Positions 49,144 to 58,007 of a stretch of 64,000 nt of DNA are shown here, one piece after another. The stretch is from assembly GCA_036555615.1 (NCBI GenBank), contig DATBKZ010000059.1, positions 113,490-177,489 of the forward strand, read 5' to 3'. Every line of letters begins with the position of its first letter. Position 1 is the first letter of the stretch. This stretch comes from SG8-41 sp036555615. GTDB taxonomy: Bacteria; Pseudomonadota; Gammaproteobacteria; Burkholderiales; SG8-41. Under the pieces are notes generated by a model. It was not told the DNA's origin. It saw only the letters and a program-made list of their open reading frames with translations, and did no database searches. The translations under genes and the position numbers were made by a program.

Positions 49144-51033
49144 GTGGCCGGAAGCTCTCCTACGCATCAGTCACGCGCGGCGCTGACGCTGCTCGCGTTC
49201 GGTGTCGTCTTCGGCGACATCGGCACCAGTCCTCTCTACGCGGTCAAGGAGACGTTTGCGCCCGCGCATGGCATCGCGCTGACGGCGGAGAACATCCTCG
49301 GCGGCCTGTCGACGATCTTCTGGGCGCTGATGATCGTCGTCTCGCTCAAGTACGTGCTGCTCATCATGCGCGCCGACAACCGGGGCGAGGGCGGCATCAT
49401 GGCGCTGCTCGCGCTCGCCTCGGCCTCCATCAAGTCGCGTCCCGAGTGGCACGCACGGTTGCTCGTCGCTGGCGCCGTCGGTGCCGCGCTCTTCTATGGC
49501 GATGCGGTGTTGACGCCCGCCATCTCGGTGCTCTCGGCGGTGGAGGGTCTCGAAGTCGGCACCTCGGCGTTGAAGCCCTACGTGCTGCCGGTCGCGGTGG
49601 GCGTGCTGGCCGCACTGTTCCTGTTCCAGCGCCGGGGTACGGCAGTGGTGGGCGCGTTGTTCGGACCGGTCACCGTGCTGTGGTTCCTGGCGCTCGCCGC
49701 CGCAGGCATCCACGGCATCGCGCAGTATCCGCAGGTGCTGTGGGCACTGAATCCGTGGCACGCGTACCACTTTTTCACGAGCCACATCCTGGTGTCGTTC
49801 GTGGTGCTCGGCTCCGTGGTGCTCGCCGTCACCGGCGCCGAGGCGCTCTACGCGGACATGGGCCACTTCGGCAAAGGGCCGATCCGGCTCGCGTGGTTCG
49901 GGCTGGTGGCGCCCGCGCTGGTGCTCAATTATTACGGACAGGGCGCGCTGCTGATCGTGGAGCCGGAGTCGGTCAGGAACCCGTTCTACCTCCTGGTGCC
50001 GGCCTGGGCGCTCTACCCGATGGTCGCGCTCGCCACGGCGGCGACGGTGATCGCCTCGCAGGCGACGATCTCGGGCGCCTATTCGATCACCAGGCAGGCG
50101 ATCCAGCTCGGATTCCTGCCGCGCATGCACATCGTGCATACCTCGGCAAAGACCATCGGCCAGGTCTACATCCCGGCGATCAACTGGATGCTGCTCGCCG
50201 CAGTGCTCGCGGCCGTGATCGGCTTCGGCTCGTCCTCGGAGCTTGCCTCGGCGTACGGCGTGGCGGTCACCGCAACGATGCTGGTGGACACGCTGCTCAC
50301 CTTCTTCGTGATCCGCTACGGCTGGGGCTATCCGCTCGCGCTCTGCATCGCCGCGACCGGCTTCTTCATCGTCGTGGACACGGCTTTCTTCTCGGCGACG
50401 CTGTTGAAGACGGCCGAAGGCGGCTGGTTCCCGCTCGTCATCGGCGCCACGGTCTTCACCTTCATGACGACCTGGCGGCGCGGGCGCGAGATCCTGTTCG
50501 GGCGGATGCGGGCATCCACCGTGCCGCTGGAGCCGTTCCTGGAATCGCTGTTCCGGGAGGCACCGCAGCGTGTGCCCGGCACGGCCGTGTTCCTGACGGC
50601 AACGCCCGAGGTGGCGCCGCATTCATTGCTGCACAACCTGTATCACAACAAGGTGCTACACGAGCGCGTGGTGTTCCTCACCGTGACCGTGAAGGACGTG
50701 CCGGCGGTGCCGCCGGAGGAGCGCGTTTCGGTCCTGGAGCTGGGCCACGAGTGCTACCAGGTGACCCTCGCGTTCGGGTTCATGGACCGCCCCGACGTGT
50801 GGCACGCCCTGAGCGAGCTCGCCCCCGCCAAGGGGCTCGGGTTCGAGCTGATGCAGACCTCGTTCTTCCTCAGCCGCGAGACCGTGATCCCCGTCGTGGG
50901 CGCGGAGGGCGGCATGGCGCTGTGGCGCGAGCGGATCTTCGCCACGATGGCGCGCAACGCCGGCAGCGCGGTCGAGTACTTCAACATTCCCACGAACCGC
51001 GTGATCGAGCTCGGCACGCAGGTGCAGATCTAG
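49144..51033 (+). CDS. kup: Potassium uptake protein Kup
   Basis: 629 aa, the usual Kup length, with about 12 membrane segments in the first 450 residues and a soluble C-tail. Recognisable by LLAFGVVFGDIGTSPLYAVK at the N-terminus, MRADNRGEGGIMALLALA, FYGDAVLTPAISVLSAVEGL and ALYADMGHFGKGPIRLAWFG. H+/K+ symporter. The start is a GTG at 49144; the region before it (49061-49076) carries a perfect palindrome GTTGCGG-CA-CCGCAAC that might be an operator. 3' end overlaps the convergent crotonase by 4 bases. Confidence 0.96.
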   Translation: MAGSSPTHQSRAALTLLAFGVVFGDIGTSPLYAVKETFAPAHGIALTAENILGGLSTIFWALMIVVSLKYVLLIMRADNRGEGGIMALLALASASIKSRPEWHARLLVAGAVGAALFYGDAVLTPAISVLSAVEGLEVGTSALKPYVLPVAVGVLAALFLFQRRGTAVVGALFGPVTVLWFLALAAAGIHGIAQYPQVLWALNPWHAYHFFTSHILVSFVVLGSVVLAVTGAEALYADMGHFGKGPIRLAWFGLVAPALVLNYYGQGALLIVEPESVRNPFYLLVPAWALYPMVALATAATVIASQATISGAYSITRQAIQLGFLPRMHIVHTSAKTIGQVYIPAINWMLLAAVLAAVIGFGSSSELASAYGVAVTATMLVDTLLTFFVIRYGWGYPLALCIAATGFFIVVDTAFFSATLLKTAEGGWFPLVIGATVFTFMTTWRRGREILFGRMRASTVPLEPFLESLFREAPQRVPGTAVFLTATPEVAPHSLLHNLYHNKVLHERVVFLTVTVKDVPAVPPEERVSVLELGHECYQVTLAFGFMDRPDVWHALSELAPAKGLGFELMQTSFFLSRETVIPVVGAEGGMALWRERIFATMARNAGSAVEYFNIPTNRVIELGTQVQI

Positions 51034-51809
51034 CGGCCCCTGAAATCGGGCTTGCGCTTGTTCAGGAAGGCTTCCACCCCTTCCCGGTAGTCCTCGGTGT
51101 CGAAGCAGGCGAAGCCTTCGTCCCATTCCTCCGGTGTGACGTTCGCCGTGACGGCGAGGCGCTCGATGAACTGCTTGTGCCAGCGGTTGACGAGCGGCGC
51201 GCCCTCCGCGATGCGGCGGGCGGTTGCGTAGGCCTCGTCCTCGACCTTGGCGTCGGGCACGACGCGGTTGACGAGGCCTTTGCGGAGCGCCTCCCCGGCA
51301 TCGAACACGCGTCCCTCGAGCAGGATCTCCAGGGCGACGGCGCGCCCCACCAGCGCCAGCAGCCCCATCAACTCGCCATAGGCCATGGTGAGCCCGAGCT
51401 TGTTGACCGGAATGCCGAAGCGGCTCGACTCCCCGCAAATGCGCAGGTCGCACATGGCGGCGATCTCGAGCCCGCCGCCGACGCAGGCGCCCCGGATCAG
51501 CGCGACCGTGGGATGACGGCAGCGCGCGATCGACTGCATGGTTTCGTGGATGAGACGGCCGTAATCTTTCGCCTGCCGCGCATTCGCGCGCTCACGGGCG
51601 AATTCCGCGATATCGGCGCCCGCGGCGAATGCCTTTTCGCCTGCGCCGCGCACGACGACGCAGCGCAGGGCATCGTCCGCAGAAAGTCCTTGCAGGGCGG
51701 CGCCCAGCCCTGCCCACATCGTGCGATCAAGCGCGTTCAGCCGCTCCGGGTTATTCAGAACGACCGTCGCGATCGCTCCGTCGCGTTCGACGAGGACAGT
51801 TTCGCCCAT
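51030..51809 (-). CDS. Enoyl-CoA hydratase/isomerase family protein
   Basis: 259 aa crotonase-fold protein. Oxyanion-hole segments EKAFAAGADIAEFARER and GACVGGGLEIAAMCDLRICG are present. The first glutamate is kept (GGGLEIA), but the second site reads FGIPVNKLGLTM rather than FGxPExxLG, so hydratase activity is uncertain; isomerase or hydrolase paralogues have such changes. Last gene of the minus-strand DctPQM/Bug run, 3 bases after dctM, probably acting on the CoA ester of the transported acid (inference). Confidence 0.9.
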   Translation of the reverse strand: MGETVLVERDGAIATVVLNNPERLNALDRTMWAGLGAALQGLSADDALRCVVVRGAGEKAFAAGADIAEFARERANARQAKDYGRLIHETMQSIARCRHPTVALIRGACVGGGLEIAAMCDLRICGESSRFGIPVNKLGLTMAYGELMGLLALVGRAVALEILLEGRVFDAGEALRKGLVNRVVPDAKVEDEAYATARRIAEGAPLVNRWHKQFIERLAVTANVTPEEWDEGFACFDTEDYREGVEAFLNKRKPDFRGR

Positions 51810-51812
51810 CGA

Positions 51813-53096
51813 CTAGCGGTAGAACAGCTCTACCAGACCCAGCGTGACGACGGGCACGTAGGTGATCGCCAGAAGCGTGGCCAGGAGCACCGCGATGAAG
51901 GGGATGTTCGCGCGGGTGACGTCCCAGACGCTCTCCTTCGCGATCGAGCAGGTGAGCAGGAGGACGCTCGCCACGGGCGGCGTCTGCTGGCCGATGGCGA
52001 GGTTGAGCGTCACGATCACGCCGAAATGGATCGGATCGATCCCCGCCGCGGTCACGGCCGGCATCACGATCGGAACCACCAGGACGATGGCGGCCGCAGA
52101 GTGCAGGAACATTCCGATGATCAGGAAGAAGATATTGAGGATCGCCAGAATGGCCCACTTCTCGGTCGTGATGGAGAGCATGGCCGCCGCGATGCGTTGC
52201 GGAAGCTGCACCTCCGTGAGATACAGGCCGAGCAGGGCCGAGGCGGCGACCAGCAACATCACGGCGCCGGTCTGCACCGCGCCGTCGATGATCGCAGCGC
52301 GCAGCTGCGCCCAGTCGAGCTCACGATAGACCACGCCGCCCACGAAGAGAGCCATGACGACGGCAAGCGCCGCGCCCTCGGTCGCCGTGACCACGCCGCC
52401 GAAGATGCCGCCTAGAATGATGACCGGCAGCATGAGCGCCCAGAACGCGTCCTTGAAGGCGTGCCAGAGCTTGCGCCACTGAAAGATCTCCTCCACCGGC
52501 CAGTTGTACCTGACCGCGTACCAGTAGCACAGGCCCATCATGCCGAATCCCGCGACCAGCCCGGGCACGATTCCCGCGACGAACATCTGCACCACCGAAG
52601 TGTCCGCCATGACCGCGTAGAGGATCATCGGGATCGACGGCGGGAGGATGATCGCGAGCGTGGCGGTGGAGGAGGTCACCGCGGCCGAGAAGGGTGCCGG
52701 GTAGCCGCGCGCCTTCATCGCCGGGATGATGATGGACGCCGTGGCGGCGACTCCCGCGACGGCGGAGCCCGAGATCTCCGCGAAGAACATGTGGCTCAAC
52801 ACGTTCACCTGGGCGAGGGCGCCTTTCGCCCAGCCAACGAGCGCCTGGCAGAAGTCGATCAGCCGGTGCGATATCCCCGAGGTGTTCATGATCGCGGCCG
52901 CGAGGATGAACAGCGGGATCGCGATGAGCGGAAAGCTGGTCGCGCCGTGGTAGAGGGCGATCGGGACGTTGGGCAGGCTCGCGACACCCTGGGTCGCGAG
53001 AATCGCCGCGACGGCCGCGATGGAAAGCGCCACGGCGATCGGAACGTTGATCAACACCAGCACGACAACGCATATTAGAACGAGGAATCCGGTCAC
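51813..53096 (-). CDS. dctM: TRAP transporter large permease DctM
   Basis: 427 aa from the GTG at 53096, which overlaps the dctQ stop (GTGA); this start keeps the protein at normal DctM length. About 12 membrane segments: VLICVVVLVLINVPIAVALS, HGATSFPLIAIPLFILAAAI, EISGSAVAGVAATASIIIPA and LAIILPPSIPMILYAVMADT, and LAIGQQTPPVASVLLLTCSI near the end. Na+-driven permease for an organic acid with DctQ and DctP. Confidence 0.95.
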   Translation of the reverse strand: MTGFLVLICVVVLVLINVPIAVALSIAAVAAILATQGVASLPNVPIALYHGATSFPLIAIPLFILAAAIMNTSGISHRLIDFCQALVGWAKGALAQVNVLSHMFFAEISGSAVAGVAATASIIIPAMKARGYPAPFSAAVTSSTATLAIILPPSIPMILYAVMADTSVVQMFVAGIVPGLVAGFGMMGLCYWYAVRYNWPVEEIFQWRKLWHAFKDAFWALMLPVIILGGIFGGVVTATEGAALAVVMALFVGGVVYRELDWAQLRAAIIDGAVQTGAVMLLVAASALLGLYLTEVQLPQRIAAAMLSITTEKWAILAILNIFFLIIGMFLHSAAAIVLVVPIVMPAVTAAGIDPIHFGVIVTLNLAIGQQTPPVASVLLLTCSIAKESVWDVTRANIPFIAVLLATLLAITYVPVVTLGLVELFYR

Positions 53097-53596
53097 CCGT
53101 GGCCCCCGACGCGCCCCGCCTCGCCGCGCGCCTCGCGCAGCACCTCCGGAAACACCAGCAGCTGGCCCACCACGATCAGGACCGCGCTGATCGGTATCAC
53201 CGAGTTCGCATAAGCCGCTGGGACATCCGGCAATGAAACGAGGTAATCCGTGGCGAGGACCTCGAGGATCGAATAACCCACCCAGGCGAGCAGCACGAAG
53301 AACGCCAGCATGCACAACTGCGCCACGACGGTGACGGCGACCCGCGGACCGGCCGGCAGCATCCTCACGATCTCGGGCACGCCCATGTGCGCGTGCTTGA
53401 GGACCGCCAGCGCCGAGCCGTAGAACGTCACCCAGGCCAGAAGGATGGAGGCGACCTCGTCATACCAGACGAGGGAATGGCCCGAGTAGCGGAAGACCAC
53501 GCCCGCCGTCACCTCGGCGGCGAGCGCGGCCATGAGCGCGACGCAGATCCACTCGAGGAAGCGCTCGTATCCCCGGCGGAACGACCGGAACGTCAT
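53093..53596 (-). CDS. dctQ: TRAP transporter small permease DctQ
   Basis: 167 aa, four membrane segments typical of DctQ (WICVALMAALAAEVTAGVVF, VASILLAWVTFYGSALAVLK, AVTVVAQLCMLAFFVLLAWV, ANSVIPISAVLIVVGQLLVF). The hallmark VFRYSGHSLVWYDEVA lies in the first half. Translationally coupled to dctM through GTGA; 3 bases after dctP. Confidence 0.92.
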   Translation of the reverse strand: MTFRSFRRGYERFLEWICVALMAALAAEVTAGVVFRYSGHSLVWYDEVASILLAWVTFYGSALAVLKHAHMGVPEIVRMLPAGPRVAVTVVAQLCMLAFFVLLAWVGYSILEVLATDYLVSLPDVPAAYANSVIPISAVLIVVGQLLVFPEVLREARGEAGRVGGHG

Positions 53597-53599
53597 CTC

Positions 53600-54577
53600 C
53601 TACTTGCCGAGCGCGATCGCGCGGTCGATCAGCTCCTTCGCGCCTTTGACTTCCTTGCTGAACTCGTCGTAGATCGGCTTCGAAGCGGTGATGAAGGCGT
53701 TCTTGTCGGCCTCGTTCACCCGCACGCCGGCGGCCTTGATCTTGCCGAGCAGCGAGCCCTCATCCTTGGCAGCCTCGGCGTAGACGTACTTCTGGGTCTC
53801 CTTCGCCGCAGCTTCCAGCGTCGCGCGCACGTCGGCGGGGAGCGACGCCCACCGCTTTGCGCCGACCGTGACGTAGGCCGGCGTGTAGACGTGGCCCGTC
53901 AGCGAGAGGTATTTCTGCACCTCGTGGAACTTGCCGCTGAAGATCTGCGAGAAGGGGTTCTCCTGCCCGTCCATGACGCCGGTCTGAAGTGCCGTGAACA
54001 CTTCCGAGAAGGCCATCGGGCTCGGGTTCGCGCCGTAGGCCTGGAACATCTTCACCCGCCACTTGCCTTTCGGGGTGCGCAGCTTGATGCCGTCGAGATC
54101 CTTGGGCACGTTGATCGGCCGGCGGTTGTTGGTGATGTGGCGATAGCCGTTTTCCCATACCGCGATGATCTTCAGGCCCTTCTTCTCCACCGAGGGTGCG
54201 AGCTTGGACCAGAACACCTCCTTCTCGATGCGCTTCATGTGGTTGCGGTCCTTCACCAGGTACGGCATCTCGAACACGCCGAAGAGGTCCGACTCGGTGG
54301 ACATGACGGTCGAGGGCAGCGCGAAATCCACGGTGCCGAGCTTGAGCTTCTGCAGGAGCTCCCGGTCGTTGCCGAGCTGGCTCGAGCCGAACACCACCAC
54401 CTTGGCCTTCGAGCCGAGCTTGGCGTTGGCGCGCTTCGCGAACTCTTCGGACGATTTCGCGAACAGCGAACCCGGATTACCGACGTGGCCGAACTTGAGC
54501 TCCGTTTGGGCATGCGCCGACCCGAGCGCGAGCAGCGCGGCGAGCGGCAGCATCCGGACCAGATTGAAACGGTTCAT
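53600..54577 (-). CDS. dctP: TRAP transporter solute-binding protein DctP
   Basis: 325 aa. Signal peptide MNRFNLVRMLPLAALLALGS ends before AHAQTELKFGHVGN. DctP/TRAP signature residues are seen: FEMPYLVKDRNHMKRIEKEV, GYRHITNNRRPINVPKDLDG, KLRTPKGKWRVKMFQAYGAN (carboxylate-binding Arg) and FSEVFTALQTGVMDGQENPF. Order dctP-dctQ-dctM is the family standard. GGAGGA(G)TCC before the ATG. Ligand unknown; likely a C4- or 2-hydroxy acid in view of the AGXT and hydroxyacid genes nearby (inference). Confidence 0.94.
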   Translation of the reverse strand: MNRFNLVRMLPLAALLALGSAHAQTELKFGHVGNPGSLFAKSSEEFAKRANAKLGSKAKVVVFGSSQLGNDRELLQKLKLGTVDFALPSTVMSTESDLFGVFEMPYLVKDRNHMKRIEKEVFWSKLAPSVEKKGLKIIAVWENGYRHITNNRRPINVPKDLDGIKLRTPKGKWRVKMFQAYGANPSPMAFSEVFTALQTGVMDGQENPFSQIFSGKFHEVQKYLSLTGHVYTPAYVTVGAKRWASLPADVRATLEAAAKETQKYVYAEAAKDEGSLLGKIKAAGVRVNEADKNAFITASKPIYDEFSKEVKGAKELIDRAIALGK

Positions 54578-54707
54578 GGGACTCCTCCTGGTTATGAACG
54601 TGATGGCTTTCGAAGCACCAGCGGCTGCCGGCGCGGGATGGTTACGTTAGCCTGACGCGTGCAATTTCACAAGGCCGCAGCGCTTTTCGGATGGCGGAAA
54701 CCGGGGA

Positions 54708-54737
54708 CCCGGCCGGGCCGAAGTCCGGCCCGGCCGG
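54708..54737 (-). terminator. GC-rich hairpin after Bug gene
   Basis: CCGGCCGGGCCGG-ACTT-CGGCCCGGCCGGG on the minus strand, a stem of about 12 pairs, 12 bases after the stop of the Bug gene at 54749. It is very stable but lacks a T-run. Probably ends the Bug transcripts and separates them from dctPQM. Confidence 0.6.
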
Positions 54738-54748
54738 CGGGAGAGTGC

Positions 54749-55717
54749 TCAGTTGGCGCGCAGCCCCGCGGATCGCACGACCTTGGCCCACTTCGCGATT
54801 TCGGCGGTGAGGTAGGCGCGGAATTCCTCGGGCGAGTTGGACGCGGGCTCGACCCCCTGCGGGCTGAATTTCTGCTTCACGTCATCGGAGGCAACGATCT
54901 TTCTCACCGACTCGTTGAGACGGTCGACGACCGGCCGCGGCGTGGCCGCCGGCACGAAGAGGCCGTACCACGTGCTGTGCTCGTATGCGCGCAGTCCCGC
55001 TTCCTGCAGCGTCGGTACATCGGGCACGACGGCCACGCGCGTCGCGGTCGAGACCGCGAGCGGCCGCATGCGCTGGTTGCGGATATGCGGAAGCGCGGAT
55101 GCCAGCGTTGCCATCGCGAGCTGGACCTGCCCGCTGATCAAGTCGATGAGGGCGGGCCCCATCCCCTTGTACGGCACGTGCACCATGTCGACGCCCGCGA
55201 CGACCTTCAGCAGCTCGCCCGCGAGATGCGAGCTCGAGCCCACGCCCCCGGAGGAGAACGACAGCTGGCCCGGCCGCTGCTTCGCGAGCGCCTGCAGCTC
55301 CTTCCACGACTTGGCCGGCAGCGTGGGGTGGACGACCAGGATGTTCGGCTGGCGACCCACCAGCGAGATCGGCTGCAGGTCCTTGAGCGGGTCGAACGGC
55401 AGCTTCGGGTACAGCGTGACGTTGACGGCGACGCTCAGGTTGTTGATGAGGATCGTGTAGCCGTCCGGCTGCGACTTGGCGGTGAGGTCGGTTCCGAGGG
55501 TGCCGCCCGCGCCGGGGCGATTGTCGACGACGACCGGCACGCCGAAGGACTGATTGAGCTTCTGCGCGACGACGCGCCCGAGGATGTCGTTGCCGCCGCC
55601 CGGGGCGAACGGCACGATGAAGCGGATGGCCTTGCTGGGATAGGCCTGGCCCGCGGCGAGCTGCGGCACGAGGATGCAAGCCGCTGCGAACGCGGCGAGG
55701 ACGAGACGCTGGTGCAT
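54749..55717 (-). CDS. Bug/TctC-family periplasmic solute-binding protein
   Basis: 322 aa from the ATG at 55717 (MHQRLVLAAFAAACILVPQL). The mature start GQAYPSKAIRFIVPFAPGGG is standard Bug; also VVVDNRPGAGGTLGTDLTAK, FSSGGVGSSSHLAGELLKVV and MVHVPYKGMGPALIDLISGQ. Ends EIAKWAKVVRSAGLRAN, similar to the partial protein at 1-57. Third of three consecutive Bug genes here (32-base gap to the next upstream one). Confidence 0.94.
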   Translation of the reverse strand: MHQRLVLAAFAAACILVPQLAAGQAYPSKAIRFIVPFAPGGGNDILGRVVAQKLNQSFGVPVVVDNRPGAGGTLGTDLTAKSQPDGYTILINNLSVAVNVTLYPKLPFDPLKDLQPISLVGRQPNILVVHPTLPAKSWKELQALAKQRPGQLSFSSGGVGSSSHLAGELLKVVAGVDMVHVPYKGMGPALIDLISGQVQLAMATLASALPHIRNQRMRPLAVSTATRVAVVPDVPTLQEAGLRAYEHSTWYGLFVPAATPRPVVDRLNESVRKIVASDDVKQKFSPQGVEPASNSPEEFRAYLTAEIAKWAKVVRSAGLRAN

Positions 55718-55749
55718 GGTTTCCCTTTCGTTGTCGATGCGTGGTTCCG

Positions 55750-56721
55750 CTAGCGCATGGCCACCTTCGCCAAGCGGGCCGCGCCTGCCCACTTCGTCAG
55801 CTCGGCCCGAATGTATTTCGAGAATTCCTGGGAGGTCGTCGGCAGGGGAGTCAGTCCCTGCGACACGAACAGCCGCTTGACCTCGGGGGAATTGAGCGTT
55901 GCGACCAGCGCGCGATTGAGCTTGGTGATGATGGGCCCCGGCGTGCCCGCCGGCGCAAGCATGCCGTACCACGTCGCGTACTCGTAGCCAGGGACCCCCG
56001 CCTCGGCGACTGTGGGCACGTCGGGCAGCGGGTCGGCGCGCTTGGCGGTGGTGACCGCGTAGGCGTGCATGCGATTTGCCTTCACATGCGGCAGCGCGGA
56101 TGCAAACGTGGAGACATAGACCGCGATCTCGTTGCCGAGCACCGCGGTCAGCGCCGGGCCTGTGCCCTTGTACGGAACGTGGACGAGGTTCAGATTGAGC
56201 TTCTGCAGCAGCAGTTCCGTCGCAAGGTGGATCCCGGTGCCCGGGCCGGGCGTGCCGAAGGTGTACTTGCCCGGCTGGCTCTGCGCGAGGCTGGCAAATT
56301 CCTTGAGCGTTTTCGCCGGGAGCGACCGATTGGCGACCATGATGTTGGGCTGGTCCGACACCAGGGAAATCGGAATGAAGTCGCGGGTGATGTCGAAGGG
56401 CAGTTTCTTGAATACCGCAGGGTTGATGGTGATGCTGATGGAGTTGATCAGCAGCGTGTAGCCGTCCGGACCCGCCTTCGCCACGATGTCGGTGCCGAGC
56501 ATGCTGCTCGCGCCCGGCCGGTTGTCCACGACGACCGTCTGGCCGATCGCCTTGCTGAAGGGGTCGGCCAGGATGCGCGCGTTGACGTCGGTGCCGCCGC
56601 CCGGTGCGAACGGCACGACCAGGCGTATCGGCCGTTCGGGATAGCGGTCCGCGGCGGCCGCAGGCGGTGCAAGCGATGCGACCAGCGCGGTACACAGGAA
56701 AGCAAGGCTATTGCGTGACAT
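55750..56721 (-). CDS. Bug/TctC-family periplasmic solute-binding protein
   Basis: 323 aa from the ATG at 56721 (MSRNSLAFLCTALVASLAPP), which has GAGGAGGAGC upstream as Shine-Dalgarno. Mature part begins DRYPERPIRLVVPFAPGGGT, then VVVDNRPGASSMLGTDIVAK, FGTPGPGTGIHLATELLLQK and HVPYKGTGPALTAVLGNEI. Its closest relative in the window is the next gene at 56928, with shared GTDVNARILADP/GTDISARLLAEP and YKGTGPALTA.. blocks: a tandem duplicate pair. Ligand unknown. Confidence 0.94.
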   Translation of the reverse strand: MSRNSLAFLCTALVASLAPPAAAADRYPERPIRLVVPFAPGGGTDVNARILADPFSKAIGQTVVVDNRPGASSMLGTDIVAKAGPDGYTLLINSISITINPAVFKKLPFDITRDFIPISLVSDQPNIMVANRSLPAKTLKEFASLAQSQPGKYTFGTPGPGTGIHLATELLLQKLNLNLVHVPYKGTGPALTAVLGNEIAVYVSTFASALPHVKANRMHAYAVTTAKRADPLPDVPTVAEAGVPGYEYATWYGMLAPAGTPGPIITKLNRALVATLNSPEVKRLFVSQGLTPLPTTSQEFSKYIRAELTKWAGAARLAKVAMR

Positions 56722-56927
56722 GAGCTCCTCCTCGTCGTTATCGGTATTGCCGCGCGCCCTGTTTGCCGGGCTTGAGGGCAAGGGCGTCAACTGTGAACGC
56801 CCGACCACAGCATAGTGCTATCCGGGGACGGAAGGAAGGGGGCGCGTGACGAGGGGAAAACCCGGCCCGGCCGCGGCTGGGTGCGGAAGGCGGGGCGTCG
56901 CGGGCACGCGCCGCCAGCCGCTTCTCG

Positions 56928-57911
56928 CTACTGGAGCGGAATCTTCGCCGCCCGTACCACCTTGGTCCACTTCTCGGTTTCGGACTTGAGATAGGCGGCG
57001 TAGCGCGCTGGCGTGGATGGGATCGGGTCCACGCCCTGGGACAGATAGCGCCGCCGGACCTCCGGATCGTTGAGCGCGGCGACCGTCTCCTTACTGAGGC
57101 GGTCGACGATGGCGCGCGGAACGCGGGCCGGCGAGAGCAGGCCGTACCATGTGCTGTATTCGTAGCCCGGGACGCCCGATTCCGCGACGGTCGGCACCTC
57201 GGGCAGTGGTCCGGCACGCTTCAGGCTGGTCACAGCATAGGCGCGCAGGCGCTCGGCTTTCACGTGCGGCAGCGCGGAGGCAAAAGTCGAGAAAAAGACG
57301 GAGATCTGGTTGCCGAGCAGGGCGGTCAGCGCCGGGCCGGTGCCCTTGTACGGCACGTGCACCAGGTTCATGTTCTGCGACATCAGCAGCAGTTCCATCG
57401 CGAGGTGCGTCCCGGAGCCGAGCCCGGCGGAGCCGAAGGTGAGCTTGCCCGGCTGCGAGCGCGCCAGCGCGACGAACTCCTTGAACGATCTTGCCGCCAG
57501 CGAGGGGTGAGCGACCAGGATATTCGGCTGGTCGGACACCAGCGAGATCGGAATGAAATCGCGCAGCGTGTCGTACGGCAGCTTCTTGTAGATCGCGGCG
57601 TTGAACGCCATGCTGATATTGCCGAGCAGCAGCGTGTAGCCGTCGGGATTCGATTTCGCAACGATCTCGGTGCCGACGATGCTTCCCGCGCCCGGGCGGT
57701 TGTCCACCACCACCGTCTGGTTCAGCGCCCTGCCGAGCGGCTCCGCAAGCAGCCGCGCGCTGATGTCGGTGCCGCCGCCCGGCGCGAACGGCGCGACCAG
57801 CCGGATCGGCCTGACGGGATAGCTTTGCGCGGCGGCAGCGGCCGCCAACAGCAACGCGGCGGCGCAGAGCACGACGCGTGAGTAGTAAACGGTGAAACCT
57901 GGGTGGACCAT
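56928..57911 (-). CDS. Bug/TctC-family periplasmic solute-binding protein
   Basis: 327 aa from the ATG at 57911 (MVHPGFTVYYSRVVLCAAAL), chosen for the GGGAGG 3-8 bases upstream; an upstream ATG at 57986 is unlikely. Signal ends AAAAAAQ, then SYPVRPIRLVAPFAPGGGTD. VVVDNRPGAGSIVGTEIVAK, FGSAGLGSGTHLAMELLLMS and HVPYKGTGPALTALLGNQIS follow. 206 bases without a gene (56722-56927) separate it from its paralogue. Function is the same as that of the two after it. Confidence 0.94.
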   Translation of the reverse strand: MVHPGFTVYYSRVVLCAAALLLAAAAAAQSYPVRPIRLVAPFAPGGGTDISARLLAEPLGRALNQTVVVDNRPGAGSIVGTEIVAKSNPDGYTLLLGNISMAFNAAIYKKLPYDTLRDFIPISLVSDQPNILVAHPSLAARSFKEFVALARSQPGKLTFGSAGLGSGTHLAMELLLMSQNMNLVHVPYKGTGPALTALLGNQISVFFSTFASALPHVKAERLRAYAVTSLKRAGPLPEVPTVAESGVPGYEYSTWYGLLSPARVPRAIVDRLSKETVAALNDPEVRRRYLSQGVDPIPSTPARYAAYLKSETEKWTKVVRAAKIPLQ

Positions 57912-58007
57912 CAAACCTCCCTGGTTCGTTGTGACGTCGCTATAGGCGTTGTATTGGCCGTGCTCGATTCGTCTCACGGCACGCATCCCGCAGTATGGGT
58001 CAGCTGA

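Noticed and set aside
49128..52415. Very long plus-strand open frame (over 1000 codons)
   Set aside because: It overlaps kup in another frame and runs antisense to the crotonase and dctM genes; composition is Arg/His-rich as expected of a GC-rich shadow frame.
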